DNA from: Misgurnus anguillicaudatus
Lineage: Eukaryota; Chordata; Actinopteri; Cypriniformes; Cobitidae
Assembly: GCF_027580225.2 (NCBI RefSeq)
Contig: NC_073354.2
Span: 20,481,001 to 20,545,000 of the forward strand
Length of the DNA stretch: 64,000 nucleotides
Direction: 5' to 3'
Below, piece by piece: positions 25,938-43,421 of the stretch. How positions within the stretch are numbered: position 1 is the first letter of the stretch; every line of letters begins with the position of its first letter. Both the position numbers and the translations under genes were made by a program. The notes beneath the pieces are model-generated. The model made no database searches. It was not told the origin of the DNA and worked only from the letters and a program-made list of their open reading frames with translations.

Positions 25938-28900
25938 AGGGAAACTTCACCCATTTGCATTAAGCTTTGTACCGTTAGAACCCCAGTCATGTTTTTGAAT
26001 GGTCGTGCACCATTCCCTCAGTTTCCCCTGAGAGGGGAGAAATACTGATTTCAGTGAGGCACTTCCTTCTTTCAATGATGTAAAAATCGTCATTTTGCGT
26101 CATTGAAAGAAGGAAATCCTGTATCTCTATACGGACTACCGGCACATCCGGGAACTTGACAGTAAATTTCGTCACCGCCCCTTTTCGGGGGTTAAAAAAG
26201 CAGCGCCTCCATTGGCTTCCATTCAAAATAGCGTAACAAAGCAACGTTTTTACACAGCCGGCAGGCGTAAATAACTTATGAAATCACTCAGATTAAACAT
26301 GTCGAGTATTTATCTGTCCATCCTGCCTGCCATAGAGCGCGAAAGATACATTAACACATTTAATTTGGTCAATATAAAAACATGTCCCTTTCATTCTCAC
26401 AGCATCAAATTTGTGTAACAACGCCATCCAGTGATTGCTGGAAATATCGCTAAGCCAGTTAGTTGTATGACTCGACGGAAAAGTGCACTCATTACTCTAA
26501 ATATAAAGACATAATAAATAAATACGAAGTAACTTTCAAATACGAAGTAAAATCATTCACTTGCTTCCCTGTTGACTTGATGAGGTACGTGTTTAATGTC
26601 CGGGTAAGACACCTCTGGCCAATAGGGAGCGTTGTTACACAAATTTGACGCTGGGAGAATGAAAGAGACATGTTTTTATATTGACCAAATTAAATGTGTT
26701 AATGTATCTTTCGCGCTCTATGGCCGGCAGGATGGACAGATAATTACTCAACGTGTTTAATCTGAGTGATTTCGTGGGTTGTTTACGCCTGCCGGCTGTG
26801 TGCGAAGGTTGCTTTGTTCCGCTGTTTTGAATGGAAGTCAATGGAACGTCTAGTGCGATTTCCCCCAAAAGTGGGCGTGAACCTGTTCAGAGACATTCTA
26901 TGACGTTGCGCCGGTTGTGCGTATTGAGTGTGAAAGACTACAGACACTCATTCCTCATTTTTCCAAGGTGGGGGCTATAGGTGGGACCCACTCACGCTTC
27001 AGACCAATTACAGATAAGTGGGTGGGACTTACGAAAATATACGAACACAGACCGAAAAAAAACGACCAGCCGCCATCTTTATGCAGTAAACAATTCTGGC
27101 CCAGAATTCATGTTACAATAACAGTGGAAGTTAATCAATATTACATGGAAGATGGTGATTTTACAAGCGTGATGCTCTAATCCGCTGTTCATTGCACCTT
27201 TATGAGCCACAATACTGCAAAGAGCTGAGGCAGATGTAGGAACAGAAGCCCGAGGAGTAGGCCGGAGCCTGGGCGTCGGCTGGGTAGAGGAGCCCGGTGA
27301 AGAAGCAGCAACCATCGGCCTCTGCTGCGTAGAGAAGCTTGCCTGTTCTCTCGCTGTGTGGCTTCTTTATAACATTTCTGCATCAGATAAGGATATGGAC
27401 GTTTGTTTGGTGAAGGTTTCTATGCAAGAGAGGAACTTTGCGCGCGTTTGGAACGTTTATTTCACGGACATGTTTCGGTTTACGAGCAGACGCGCTGCGG
27501 AGTATATAAGCTTGGACGGACTCGGGCCGTTTGCTTTCGGTTTAACATTTCTGGATCAGATAAGGATATGGACGTTTGTTTTGTGAATGTTTCTGGTCGC
27601 GTGCTTATTTCAAAGACGTGTCCATACCTGTCAAGTATCCCGTTTTGGCCGGGAAAGTCCCGTATTTTACCCTTCTTTCCCGCCGTCCTCCCGTATTAGT
27701 ATTTTCCCGTAAATCTCCCGTATTTTAACCTGCGTTATTACAAAAATAATAATGCCCATAAAAAAACTCCCAATCCCAGATCGCTAAAGATCCACTGATC
27801 CCGCTAATCCACTTCGTGTTTTCCCACCCGCTCCGCTGCATCTCTGTGTGCACTCCCTGTCTGGAGAACGAAGACGACAGTTTCTGTCTGAAGTTTGCAT
27901 TAACAGGTAGATTTATTACATTATATCAGTTGTTAAACCGCAGAATTACTAATTTGGACGTTTGTTTACGTATTTCGTCGGTAAATGATTTACTGTCGGT
28001 GTTCTAAAAGTGCTAACAAGTTAGCAAGCAAACAGCAACAAAATATCCACATTATTATCGTTTCAATGCTTGTCTAATAAATTAAATGTTCCCGGTCAGA
28101 TCTAAGCTAACATAAACACTAAATTTGCTGTTGTTGGCACACTTTGTAGACAAAAAATACAAAAAAAACACCAATGCCTTCACAAAATAAAGACAGAGAA
28201 TGGAAAGGGAGGCTGGTAAAGGCAGTTCAACATTGCAAACATTGATTCAAAGCTCCATCAAGCCAGCAGATAAATCATATTGAATATCTACTGTACACTT
28301 TAATTCTTGTTATTATATTTTCCCATTATAATCACTTGTAACCACTTGTCTAAGTGCCCTTTTTGGTTTGGGCCACTGCCCTATCTAGCATTTTCATTTT
28401 CTAAATGACTGTTCTCATTACAAAGAAAAGTGAATGGTTTATAAATAATTTTGGCATTAAGGTATAATGCAAAAGAAGTTAAAATAAGGCTTTTCAGCCT
28501 AAGGCCATTGGGTTTTGTACAGATGCAAATTTGTGTGTATAGTATGTACACAGTGTGAGTGTGACTTATGAAATGTAGTTTTTACAGAGCTGTGTGTTTC
28601 ACTAGTTTTCTTGCTAATGAATTAGTTTGTTTAGTTAATTTTAACACAATTATCAGCACTTAGGTTTAAAAAATATTATCCGGCCCTCACCAGTCTTAAA
28701 ATGTAAGGAATACTGGAGCTTGTTTGGGTTGGTGGTGGGACTGTTCGCGGTGGGCGCCGGAAAATTTCCCTTATTTTCAAATCCAAAACTTGACAGGTAT
28801 GCGTGTTTCGGTTTACGAGCACAAGCTCCAAGAGCTGAGGCAGCGCGTCTGTGGAGATATTATGCAGGGGACGCGTTTGTGTGGAGGATGCAGGGATAAA

Positions 28901-29534
28901 CGGACGTCTGACTAAAGTGAGTGTTTATATTTTCTTTGTTATACTAACGTGGCATTTATGTACACAATAGCATATCTGAGCGGTGTTTTATATGTCTATA
29001 TTGTGAGAGCAGTGAGGCCAATAATAACACAAATGTAATTACAGTAAACAAGAGACAAAAAGAAAATTGGTAAAACTAAATAAACATTTAAAATGCATAC
29101 ACTTTTTTTAAGTACTTGGAAAGACATTTGTACTGTGGATCTGAAACCGCACGTTACTGTTTGAATAAGACTTTGCTACACACCAGGCCAGAGTGTTATT
29201 GTGTGTACCACAATGTAACATCACGTTTAAAAGTAAATCATGATTGGTGTCAGTCAGACACAGTGGTGGTGGCTATTTTCTTTGTTTTACTAACGTGGCA
29301 TTTATGTACATAATAGCATGTCTGAGCCGTGTTCCGAGTAATGGGAGTGGCTTGCAGAGCTGTGCATTGTGGTGCATAGTGGCAGTTGTAGTTTTTCATA
29401 CAAATGTGCTCTAAAGTCACATTTTGTCTTTTCTCTGTCAAATAGGCACAAAATTCTACATTTATGTTACATTTTGACTACAAATATGACTCACTTTCCA
29501 TAAAGATTAATGTTCCTATCGGTGAAATGGCCCT
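25938..29534. mobile_element. 3.6-kb TTAA-flanked composite insertion in the S5 first exon
   Basis: S3 reads CCATTAAACGGTAAAG; in S5 the TTAA is duplicated (25934-25937, 29535-29538) around this block. Terminal words AGGGAAACTTCACC and, inverted, AGGGCCATTTCACC match at 11 of 14 bases. Inside are a foldback with arms about 26208-26430 and 26610-26840, a separate element at 27627-28797, and direct repeats of TCAGATAAGGATATGGACG near 27382 and 27556. No intact transposase gene is visible. The target and ends suggest a Kolobok/piggyBac-type element or several stacked copies. Confidence 0.78.
27627..28797. mobile_element. Nested element with CCTGTCAAGT ends
   Basis: The ends CCTGTCAAGT and ACTTGACAGG are perfect inverted repeats flanked by TA. 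Inside each end is a run of CCCGTATTTT/AAGGGAAATTTT-like sequence. 1171 bp, no transposase frame. Host sequence on either side (the CGTGTTTCGGTTTACGAGCA word) is repeated in the surrounding block. Confidence 0.7.
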
Positions 29535-29647
29535 TTAAACGGTAAAGAAAATCTTTAAGGAGTACGTTTATATCAAATTATAGTTGATAGCAGTCTCGAT
29601 CGTGTCATTGATAACCGGTGTTTGTGCTTTTATTTCTGATCTCAGCC

Positions 29648-35611
<5,964 letters not shown>

Positions 35612-35769
35612 TATAAGATTTGTTTATGATATTATAGACATATTATGGATAACTCACTTATATTGCTAATGCAAGCTTTTTCAAAGTATGCCTTACCTAT
35701 CTGTCTATCTATGCTATACCCAAGTCCTATCTGCCTTACTAATTATGAGCAGGGAATCATGTTAATGCC

Positions 35770-37283
35770 CAGTGGCGGAGCCAGAGGGGTGTCCAGGGTG
35801 GCACTGGACACCCTTGTCACTGGCCACCCCGTGTGCCACCCCAAATTTAATGCGCTACTTTCACTTAATCGCTATATTTATTTTCGACGTTCGGCAGCGC
35901 AGCACATTGTTAAAAACAAACATTATGAATATTAACCCTCCCTGCGGTCGCGGCACAAACTCAATCACTGCGCAAAGAGACTTGGATTACTCTGCTGATT
36001 TTGGACATACAGATATGATTTATACAGCATTTAAAACGTTCAAGTGTCATTTTTTGTGTGTCTATAAAACTGAATGTTGTGCTTTTCACAAAATTAAGAA
36101 AATATACATAATGGGCATTCTGTTATCTCTCCATCAGTGACGTCTTTTCAAAAAGATAAATGTCATGTCTACATAATGCTTGGAATCTTTAAAATGATGT
36201 AAGTGAAGTCGTACATTTTGCTAATGATTTATTTTCACCGTATATGCTGGAAGTGTGGTAATTGTCTTGTGGACTGAATCTAAGATTGCCAATTCTGTTT
36301 ACAACAAAACCCAGCACCATGTTCTCATTCTTGACGTGATCTTTATAGGCTACTGTATGATTGTTAATTCGACTGGATTGCCACATTGCACTTGAAAGCG
36401 CGACGCGCATATCCGATAGTGCGCGTGCACAGCCAGAGCTTAAACGACTTCATATTCGCGTCTTTTTGGCTTAAACGGACAAATGCTCATATGTCAAAGT
36501 AGCTGTCTTGGTGATTTTCATACTAAACATTTGGTTACTGTACGTCTTAAACGAATAAACATTTTATTGCATTCGGTCTTATAACCTGTTGAAGTCTCTC
36601 TGTCATTAAAGTTAATTAAAAATCAAAAGAAAAAAGAAAACTTTTGCATCTTCTGTATCTTCGTAAAGAAAGATTAATCGACACATCCTTTGTGTTGGAG
36701 CTCTGCTATTTGAAGTAAGTTTAAGGTTTATCATGGAGTTTAGATTTCCTGATCTTTTGCTTCATAAAAGGGATAGTTCACAAAATGAAAATTCTGTCAT
36801 AATTTTTACATCCTTATGTTGTTCTAAACCTGTACGAATTTCTTTTTTCTTATGAACACAAAAGAAGATATTTTGATAAATGATGGTATGCACACAGCTG
36901 TTAACCATTGACTTCCATAGTAGGAATAAAAACAACATAATGGAATTTAATGGATATACCATTAATTGTGTGCTTACCATCATTTATCAAAATATCTTCT
37001 TTTGTGTTTATTAAAATAAAATACAGGTTTGAACAACATATGGGTGAGTAAATGATGACAGAATCTTCATTTTTGGGTGAATCCCTTTAACAGACAGTAA
37101 ATGAGATGTAAGAAATACAGTAGAAAGATTTAAAATTCACCCTTATTATGTTTACATCTAATGCGATCAAAAGATTCATTTATGCTTTCTTGATACATGG
37201 TTACATGTCATTTTCTTTTATGACTATGGACCCCCTAAAGTAGCTTTGGCCACCCCATTAAAAAAATTCTAGTTCCGCCACTG
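35770..37283. mobile_element. hAT element downstream of S5 with nested TTAA MITE
   Basis: The ends CAGTGGCGGAGCCAGA and, inverted, CAGTGGCGGAACTAGA. The flanks TTAATGCC and CTAATGCC agree at 7 of 8 bases, and the empty site is seen after S2 and S4. A smaller element (about 36767-37088, AAGGGATAGTTCA and its inverse, TTTAA at the right) is nested inside. Open frames within (35645-36140) cross noncoding element sequence only. Confidence 0.88.
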
Positions 37284-37829
37284 CTAATGCCTTTAACCAC
37301 ATACTTACATCATTCATACTTATTTTGATGGTAAATGTTATTTTCCATTATAAATTGTAACTTGGCAATGCATTTTGTATGTACATTTACTCATCATTTT
37401 AAGCATGTGAATTATCTTTAGGTTTGTCATACCAATAAACAATTCTCTAGACAGTTTTTATTACACTTTTATCAATTGTCAAAATGCCTTAAACTCATCT
37501 GAGACTAAACAATAACCTGCATATATCCATATCTCACAGTACTTTGATGTCATATGCCGATCAATCACAGCGCCACAAAAAAACATGCCTTCTGTCATTT
37601 TATCATACAATAGGCTATCCATTCAAATTTGTTTATGGGTTTTGATTTGTAATGTATTTATGTAAAAATAAAGTGCCCCAATAAATAAACAGTTGTCTGT
37701 CTTAACTAAAATCATGTTATTATGTTGGCTGGCTACATCTAGGCATTTTTTCATGATTTGTGGTAAATATGGTAAACTACTGTAGATGAGTTTCTGAGCT
37801 GCCAGTGATGCTTTGTCATTTTGAAAGCA

Positions 37830-38760
37830 GAAGTTATTGCGTCTTGCACAGATCGGACCTCATTTGACTGGAGGTGGGCGTTCAAAACTGTATAAACATA
37901 TGTATGCATTTGGGTTGGTGTTATCTAAATAAACGGTCAAGGCAGAAATCTACTATTGATTAAGAATTGATGCATGTTGAAGGAGCAATATGGTTATTTG
38001 CTTATGTTGCGTATGCAAGCTTTTTTTAAGTATGCCTTACTGAGTATAAGCACATAATCACGCTTATGCATTAAACAACACTATGTCATCATAATTTTTT
38101 TGACAAGGAAATCCATTTTCCTCCACCTGCCACTTGCAAAACTTGAACAGATGCCTCCCACAACTTTATTAAAAATAGTATTTTTATTTTGGTTTCAACA
38201 GAAAATATAGCACCTTTTATAAAAACTACCACCACAATTTTTATGAACTACGAATCTTATGTTTAGTGCAGTATTGTCTTTTGAAGCTTTTCAAGGTCCT
38301 AACAAATAAGACAGCACAGATGAAGTCACACTAAAGTTTAAGGTACAAAATAAAATATATACGGAATTTACACATTCAAAAAAACCCATAATTTAAAACA
38401 CTGTTGACATGTATACATTTTAAACGAGACCATATAGACGGTTTCAGCAGCAACAACATAAACAAATGTTTTTTTGTGGCCCAAACTTAACTTCCGGTAG
38501 ACTTGCGCATAGAATCAGTAACAAGAGAGTCCCTCTAGATTTTTTCATAGCGAATGTATATATGTTAGCTACAGATCCTTGAATTCTTCCCTACCACTCT
38601 ATGCACAGCAGTGATCCACGCTTGCCTTATTTCCTCTTCTTTGGGAAACCCACAAGATATTTGTTCCAGAGGTCAGTTTAGCCACTAGCACGACCAATAA
38701 ACAAATACAGACCGGAAGATAACTTCGGGCCAGGCGCGCAACTGTGGTAATGTGTGCGTG
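37830..38760 (+). pseudogene. Decayed serpin unit after S5
   Basis: GATCGGACCTCATTTGACTG aligns to the array promoter, and the following 900 bp align to 14.1-14.86 kb and 22.0-22.6 kb downstream of S2 and S4. Homology stops at CAACTGTGGTAA, exactly where the exon-6 relic begins in the S2 copy; here no exon 6 follows. This is the 3' boundary of the serpin array. Confidence 0.6.
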
Positions 38761-39030
38761 TCTGGTGAAACGTCTATACTGAATAGTAAATATATATTAA
38801 CTGTACTATAATTTATTAGTAAAGCCTTCCATTTGTTATTACTTGTAGGTCACAAAAGCATATGATACATTGATAAATTTTAAATAATTGTAATATGGTT
38901 CACATCTAAAATAGGTCCAGAAAACATTAGGGTAATCATTAATATATTTAAAACCTATTTAAAACAGCGTTAGTGCAAATAATCATCATTTCATAATCTT
39001 GGGTCTGGTGTGTCATAAAGCCTCTCCGAG

Positions 39031-39107
39031 TCCATTTAGTCATTTGAGTCCATCCCAGTCCATTTAGATTGCTCAGGAAAGTTCACAGTCACTTTGGCAC
39101 ATCTACA
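39031..39107 (-). pseudogene. Remnant of a fourth SH3-like repeat exon
   Basis: The minus strand reads KVTVNFPEQSKWTGM and then a stop, clearly related to the LTVDFPEHSGWTGM of the last repeat exon of the TRIM gene. A possible acceptor upstream puts it in the wrong frame. It lies beyond the present stop codon and suggests the ancestral protein had more repeats. Confidence 0.6.
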
Positions 39108-39800
39108 GTACAGCTGTTTATAGGAGATTATTTAAGAAAGTTATAAGAAAACATTGTTATTGCTATTTCTTGACATATCTGAATATATGTATATTTTTAG
39201 TTCTGATATTATCTGTAATGTTCTAAGAAAGGCCCAAACGAGACATACAGTGTAAGAAAATTGTGTCAAATTTGTACCTTATTTTTCTGAGGTTTAATTA
39301 CTTACTTACTTATGAATTTATGATAAATTTATGTATTTTATAAAATGTAATTAAACCTCAGAGAAAAACTCAGAAAAGTTTTGCTTTATTTGGAAACATT
39401 TGCAATAATATTTACCCAGCAAACAATTTTGCATTAAAAACATGTCTAATAGCCTTCCAAACACAGCCCAGTCGCCTAGGCTAAAACAAGGCAAAATTTG
39501 GGCTGTCAGTAAAAATGTAACCATAGCCCAAAAATAAAATAAATAAATAAATGAAACAAATACCTTGTAATCACTGTTGACTTTGCTTACATGACGGATT
39601 ATCAAGTTTTTTTTTTTGTAAAAATGACATGTAACCAAATCCAAGTTTATTTTAGCTTAGTGTGGTTATATAGCCGGGCTATATCGGGTCTATAGTTAAC
39701 CTTGATGATAAAATGACGGCCAGGTAGAGATTACACAGACAGTGTATAGGCAAAATGTAAATATGTTTATAAAACATCATGTGCTCTTGGATCACCTGTG

Positions 39801-42800
39801 TCATACAAGCTCCATCTCAGACAGCATGCCAGTCCAGCCTGAATGCTCAGGAAAATCCACAGTCAGTTCATCACCGTCCATAGCTTCACAGGGTAAAAGA
39901 AAAAAAAAAAAAAACTCTTTTTTTATACTGGCCAAATAATCAAAGCCATTTCCATTTTAAGAGATGTTAAGACGTTTACAGTGAATTATTTTCAAAATAT
40001 TTGCCTTTTACAATTCCAACGCTATTCTTGGTGACATCTCCCCAGCCATATTCTGGAGACTCAACTGAGGCTTTTACACGAACTCTTGATCCAGTTTTGA
40101 AACTGCAATGGTCTAAAATAAAAAGAAATCCACTTTAACCATGTAAACAGTTGCACAATGCCCCATACGCGCGTAAATTCACAACTCACTGAATAATGAA
40201 AAACAACTTTCTCCAAATAATAAATTAATGCTTTGACCAAATACTTAAAATAAATAAACAGCAACATATACACAATATGGTATTTAGTTTACTACCAAAT
40301 AACACTAATGAATTTAAGTCTTACAGTATAAGACGCAACTACCTAACTAGGTTTAAAAATCAATTTAAAGTGTAATATAAAATACAAGCACCTACATTTT
40401 TATTGTCAAATCATTTCTATTGTTTAATTATCCGATTCACGATTTTACATTTCCTTTGGTGTGTAAGTGTGTATTAGTAAGCAAAAGGTACAAATCCCAA
40501 AGTAAGCGATGACGCGAGTTATCGTTTCCATCGTAAATCTCTTTTCTTCGACTACAACAAACACACGGATTGTAGGCAACAGTTTACTTCCTGGGCCAGT
40601 TGATGTGGACACGACTGCAATTATCATAATTCCTCCCGCTTCGGATTCACAGCCTGTAAGAAGTCTATGTTTTCATATTTTAAAAAATTACTGCTGACCA
40701 AACCATGATTTAAACACAAGTTTTGAGAGGTGCAGAGTAGCGCTTGTTGTTTGTCAACTTGGTAATCTGCGTTTTCTGGATCAGATTCAGCTCGTAGTAA
40801 TAAGGTAATAAAGACGAAATTAACTCCTGTCAGTATTGCATTGCGAGCTGATATTCCAAATACAGTAAGAAGCGTCTCATTTCTGGCGGCTTTCAGAGGT
40901 ATTTAGGCCAATCACAATGTAATGATTAGCTGGCCAATCGGAGGCAAATCGCTTTCCATGCGTTTCACGGAGGCAGGGCTAAGAGGAGCAACAATAATGT
41001 ACGGAAAATAATATGTTTTTTTAACCATAAACCATGCAAACACATTGTATTATACCAAATACAAAAAATAACGTTTTTGCAACACAATAGGTGCTCTTTA
41101 AAGGTAAATAAAACTAAATTATCGGGGGAGCAAATGATACCCCGTAAATTTAAGTTTGGTGTACCAAGCATATGTTGGCATCAAACTGAATGCAAAGGTT
41201 ACACTGCACAATGTAAACATATTTGTATATAAAAAAAAGTTTTTGGATCACCTGTGTCATCGGTAGGTATAAGCTCCATCTCAGAGAGAATGCCAGTCCA
41301 ACCCGAATGCTCAGGGAAATCCACAGTCAACTCATCACTATCTATAGCTATTCAGAATGGAGAAGAAGCTTCTTTAATTAAACTCTTTATTTGTACTGGT
41401 GAAATGGTCAAAGCCATTTACACTGAAAGGAATGTAAAGTTTGCAGCAAATTAATTATTACAAAAATGATTACCTTTCACAGTTCCGACGCTATTCTTGG
41501 TGACATCTCCCCAGCCATATTCTGGAGACTCAACCGAGGCTTTCACACGCACCTTTGATCCAATTTTGAATGTGGAATGATCTAAATCACAGAGTAAACA
41601 GTTGCACAGTGCCCCATAAGCTTGTGACTTTACAAATATACTTATGAAATAAGTTTAAGTCTACGTTTAGCCCAGTATCTGCTCTCTATATTTACCATCA
41701 GTTACTAGCTCGATTTCTGATAAAAGTCCTTTCCAGCCTGAATGTCCAGGGAAATCGATGAGCAAGTTTTCATCATCTTTAATATCTAAAAGCAAAGTTT
41801 ATGTTAAAAGTTTGTGCTTCACACAACTGCCCCATAAAGTAAAATCTGTATCAATGAGAAAAACATGCAGATCTTGCCTTGTACGACACCCTCACTCTTA
41901 TGTGTGACATTTCCCCAGTCATGTTTTGGGGTGTGAACAGAAGCTTTAACTCTCACTCTGTCTCCAATATTGATGCAGACTTGAGTATTCTTGAGTGTGG
42001 CAAGGTCTGAAACTATTAAAAGATTTGTTTCATTACTCGCAAATCCAGTGAGATGCAACAGATGTAAGTAACGATTGGTTACTTTACCTTTTTTTAATGT
42101 TTTGCTTATTTCCTCGTTGAAAACGGTCTCCAATCGGTCTTTAAGCTCACAGGCAAGTTTGCTTATGTCCGTATAAGAGCAGCATGGTTTAAAAGTGAGT
42201 CTGGGGAAATCATCAGGCTCGGAAGTAGAGGATGCAGACTGAAAATTCTGTAATGAAATTGATTTTTAAAATGCATCAATAGATATATCGCTATATATAT
42301 AGCTAAAGGATTATTAGGAACACCATACTAATACTGTGTTTGACCCCCTTTCGCCTTCAGAACTGCCTTAATTATATGTGACATTGATGCAGCAAGGTCC
42401 TGAAAGCATTCTTTAGAAATGTTGGCCCATATTGATAGGATAGCATCTTGCAGTTGATGGAGATTTGTGGGATGCACATCCAGGGCACGAAGCTCCCGTT
42501 CCACCACATCCCAAAGATGCTCTATAGGGTTAAGATCTGGTGACTGTGGGGACCATTTTAGTACAGTGAACTCATTGTCATTTTGAAATGATTCGAGCTT
42601 TGTGACATGATGCATTATCCTGCTGGAAGTAGCCATCAGAGGATGGGTACATGGTGGCATAAAGGGTTGGACATGGTCAGAAACAATGCTCAGGTAGGCC
42701 GTGGCATTTAAACGATGCCCAATTGGCACTAAGGGGCCTAAAGTGTGCCAAGAAAACATCCCCCACACCATTACACCACCACCACCAGCCTGCACAGTGG

Positions 42801-43363
42801 TAACAAGGCATGATGGATCCACGTTCTCATTCTGTTTACACCAAATTCTGACTCTACCATCTGAAAGTCTCAACAGAAATTGAGACTCATCAGACCAAGC
42901 GACATTTTTCCAGTCTTCAACTGTCCAATTTTGTCCAAATTGTAGCCTATTTTTCCTATTTAAGTTGCTCTTTTATCAGCTTGAATCAGTCGGCCCATTC
43001 TCCTCTGACCTCTAGCATCAACAAGGCATTTTAACCCACAGGACTGCCGCATACTGGATGTTTTTCCCCTATCACACCATTCTTTGTAAACCGTAGAAAT
43101 GGTTGTGCGTGAAAATCCCAGTAACTGAGCAAATATACTGGGAAATACTCAGACCGGCCCGTCTGGCACCAACAACCATGCCACGCTCAAAATTGCTCAA
43201 ATCACCTTTCTTTCCCATTCTGACATTCAGTTTGGAGTTCATAAGATTGTCTTGACCAGGACCACACCCCTAAATGCATTGAAGCAACTGCCATGTGATT
43301 GGTTGATTAGATAATTGCATTAATGAGAAATTTAACAGGTGTTCCTAATAATCCTTTAGATGA

Positions 43364-43421
<58 letters not shown>

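Noticed and set aside
35645..36140. Two overlapping frames of 96 and 122 residues downstream of S5
   Set aside because: They run through the hAT element and into noncoding sequence; no family resemblance.
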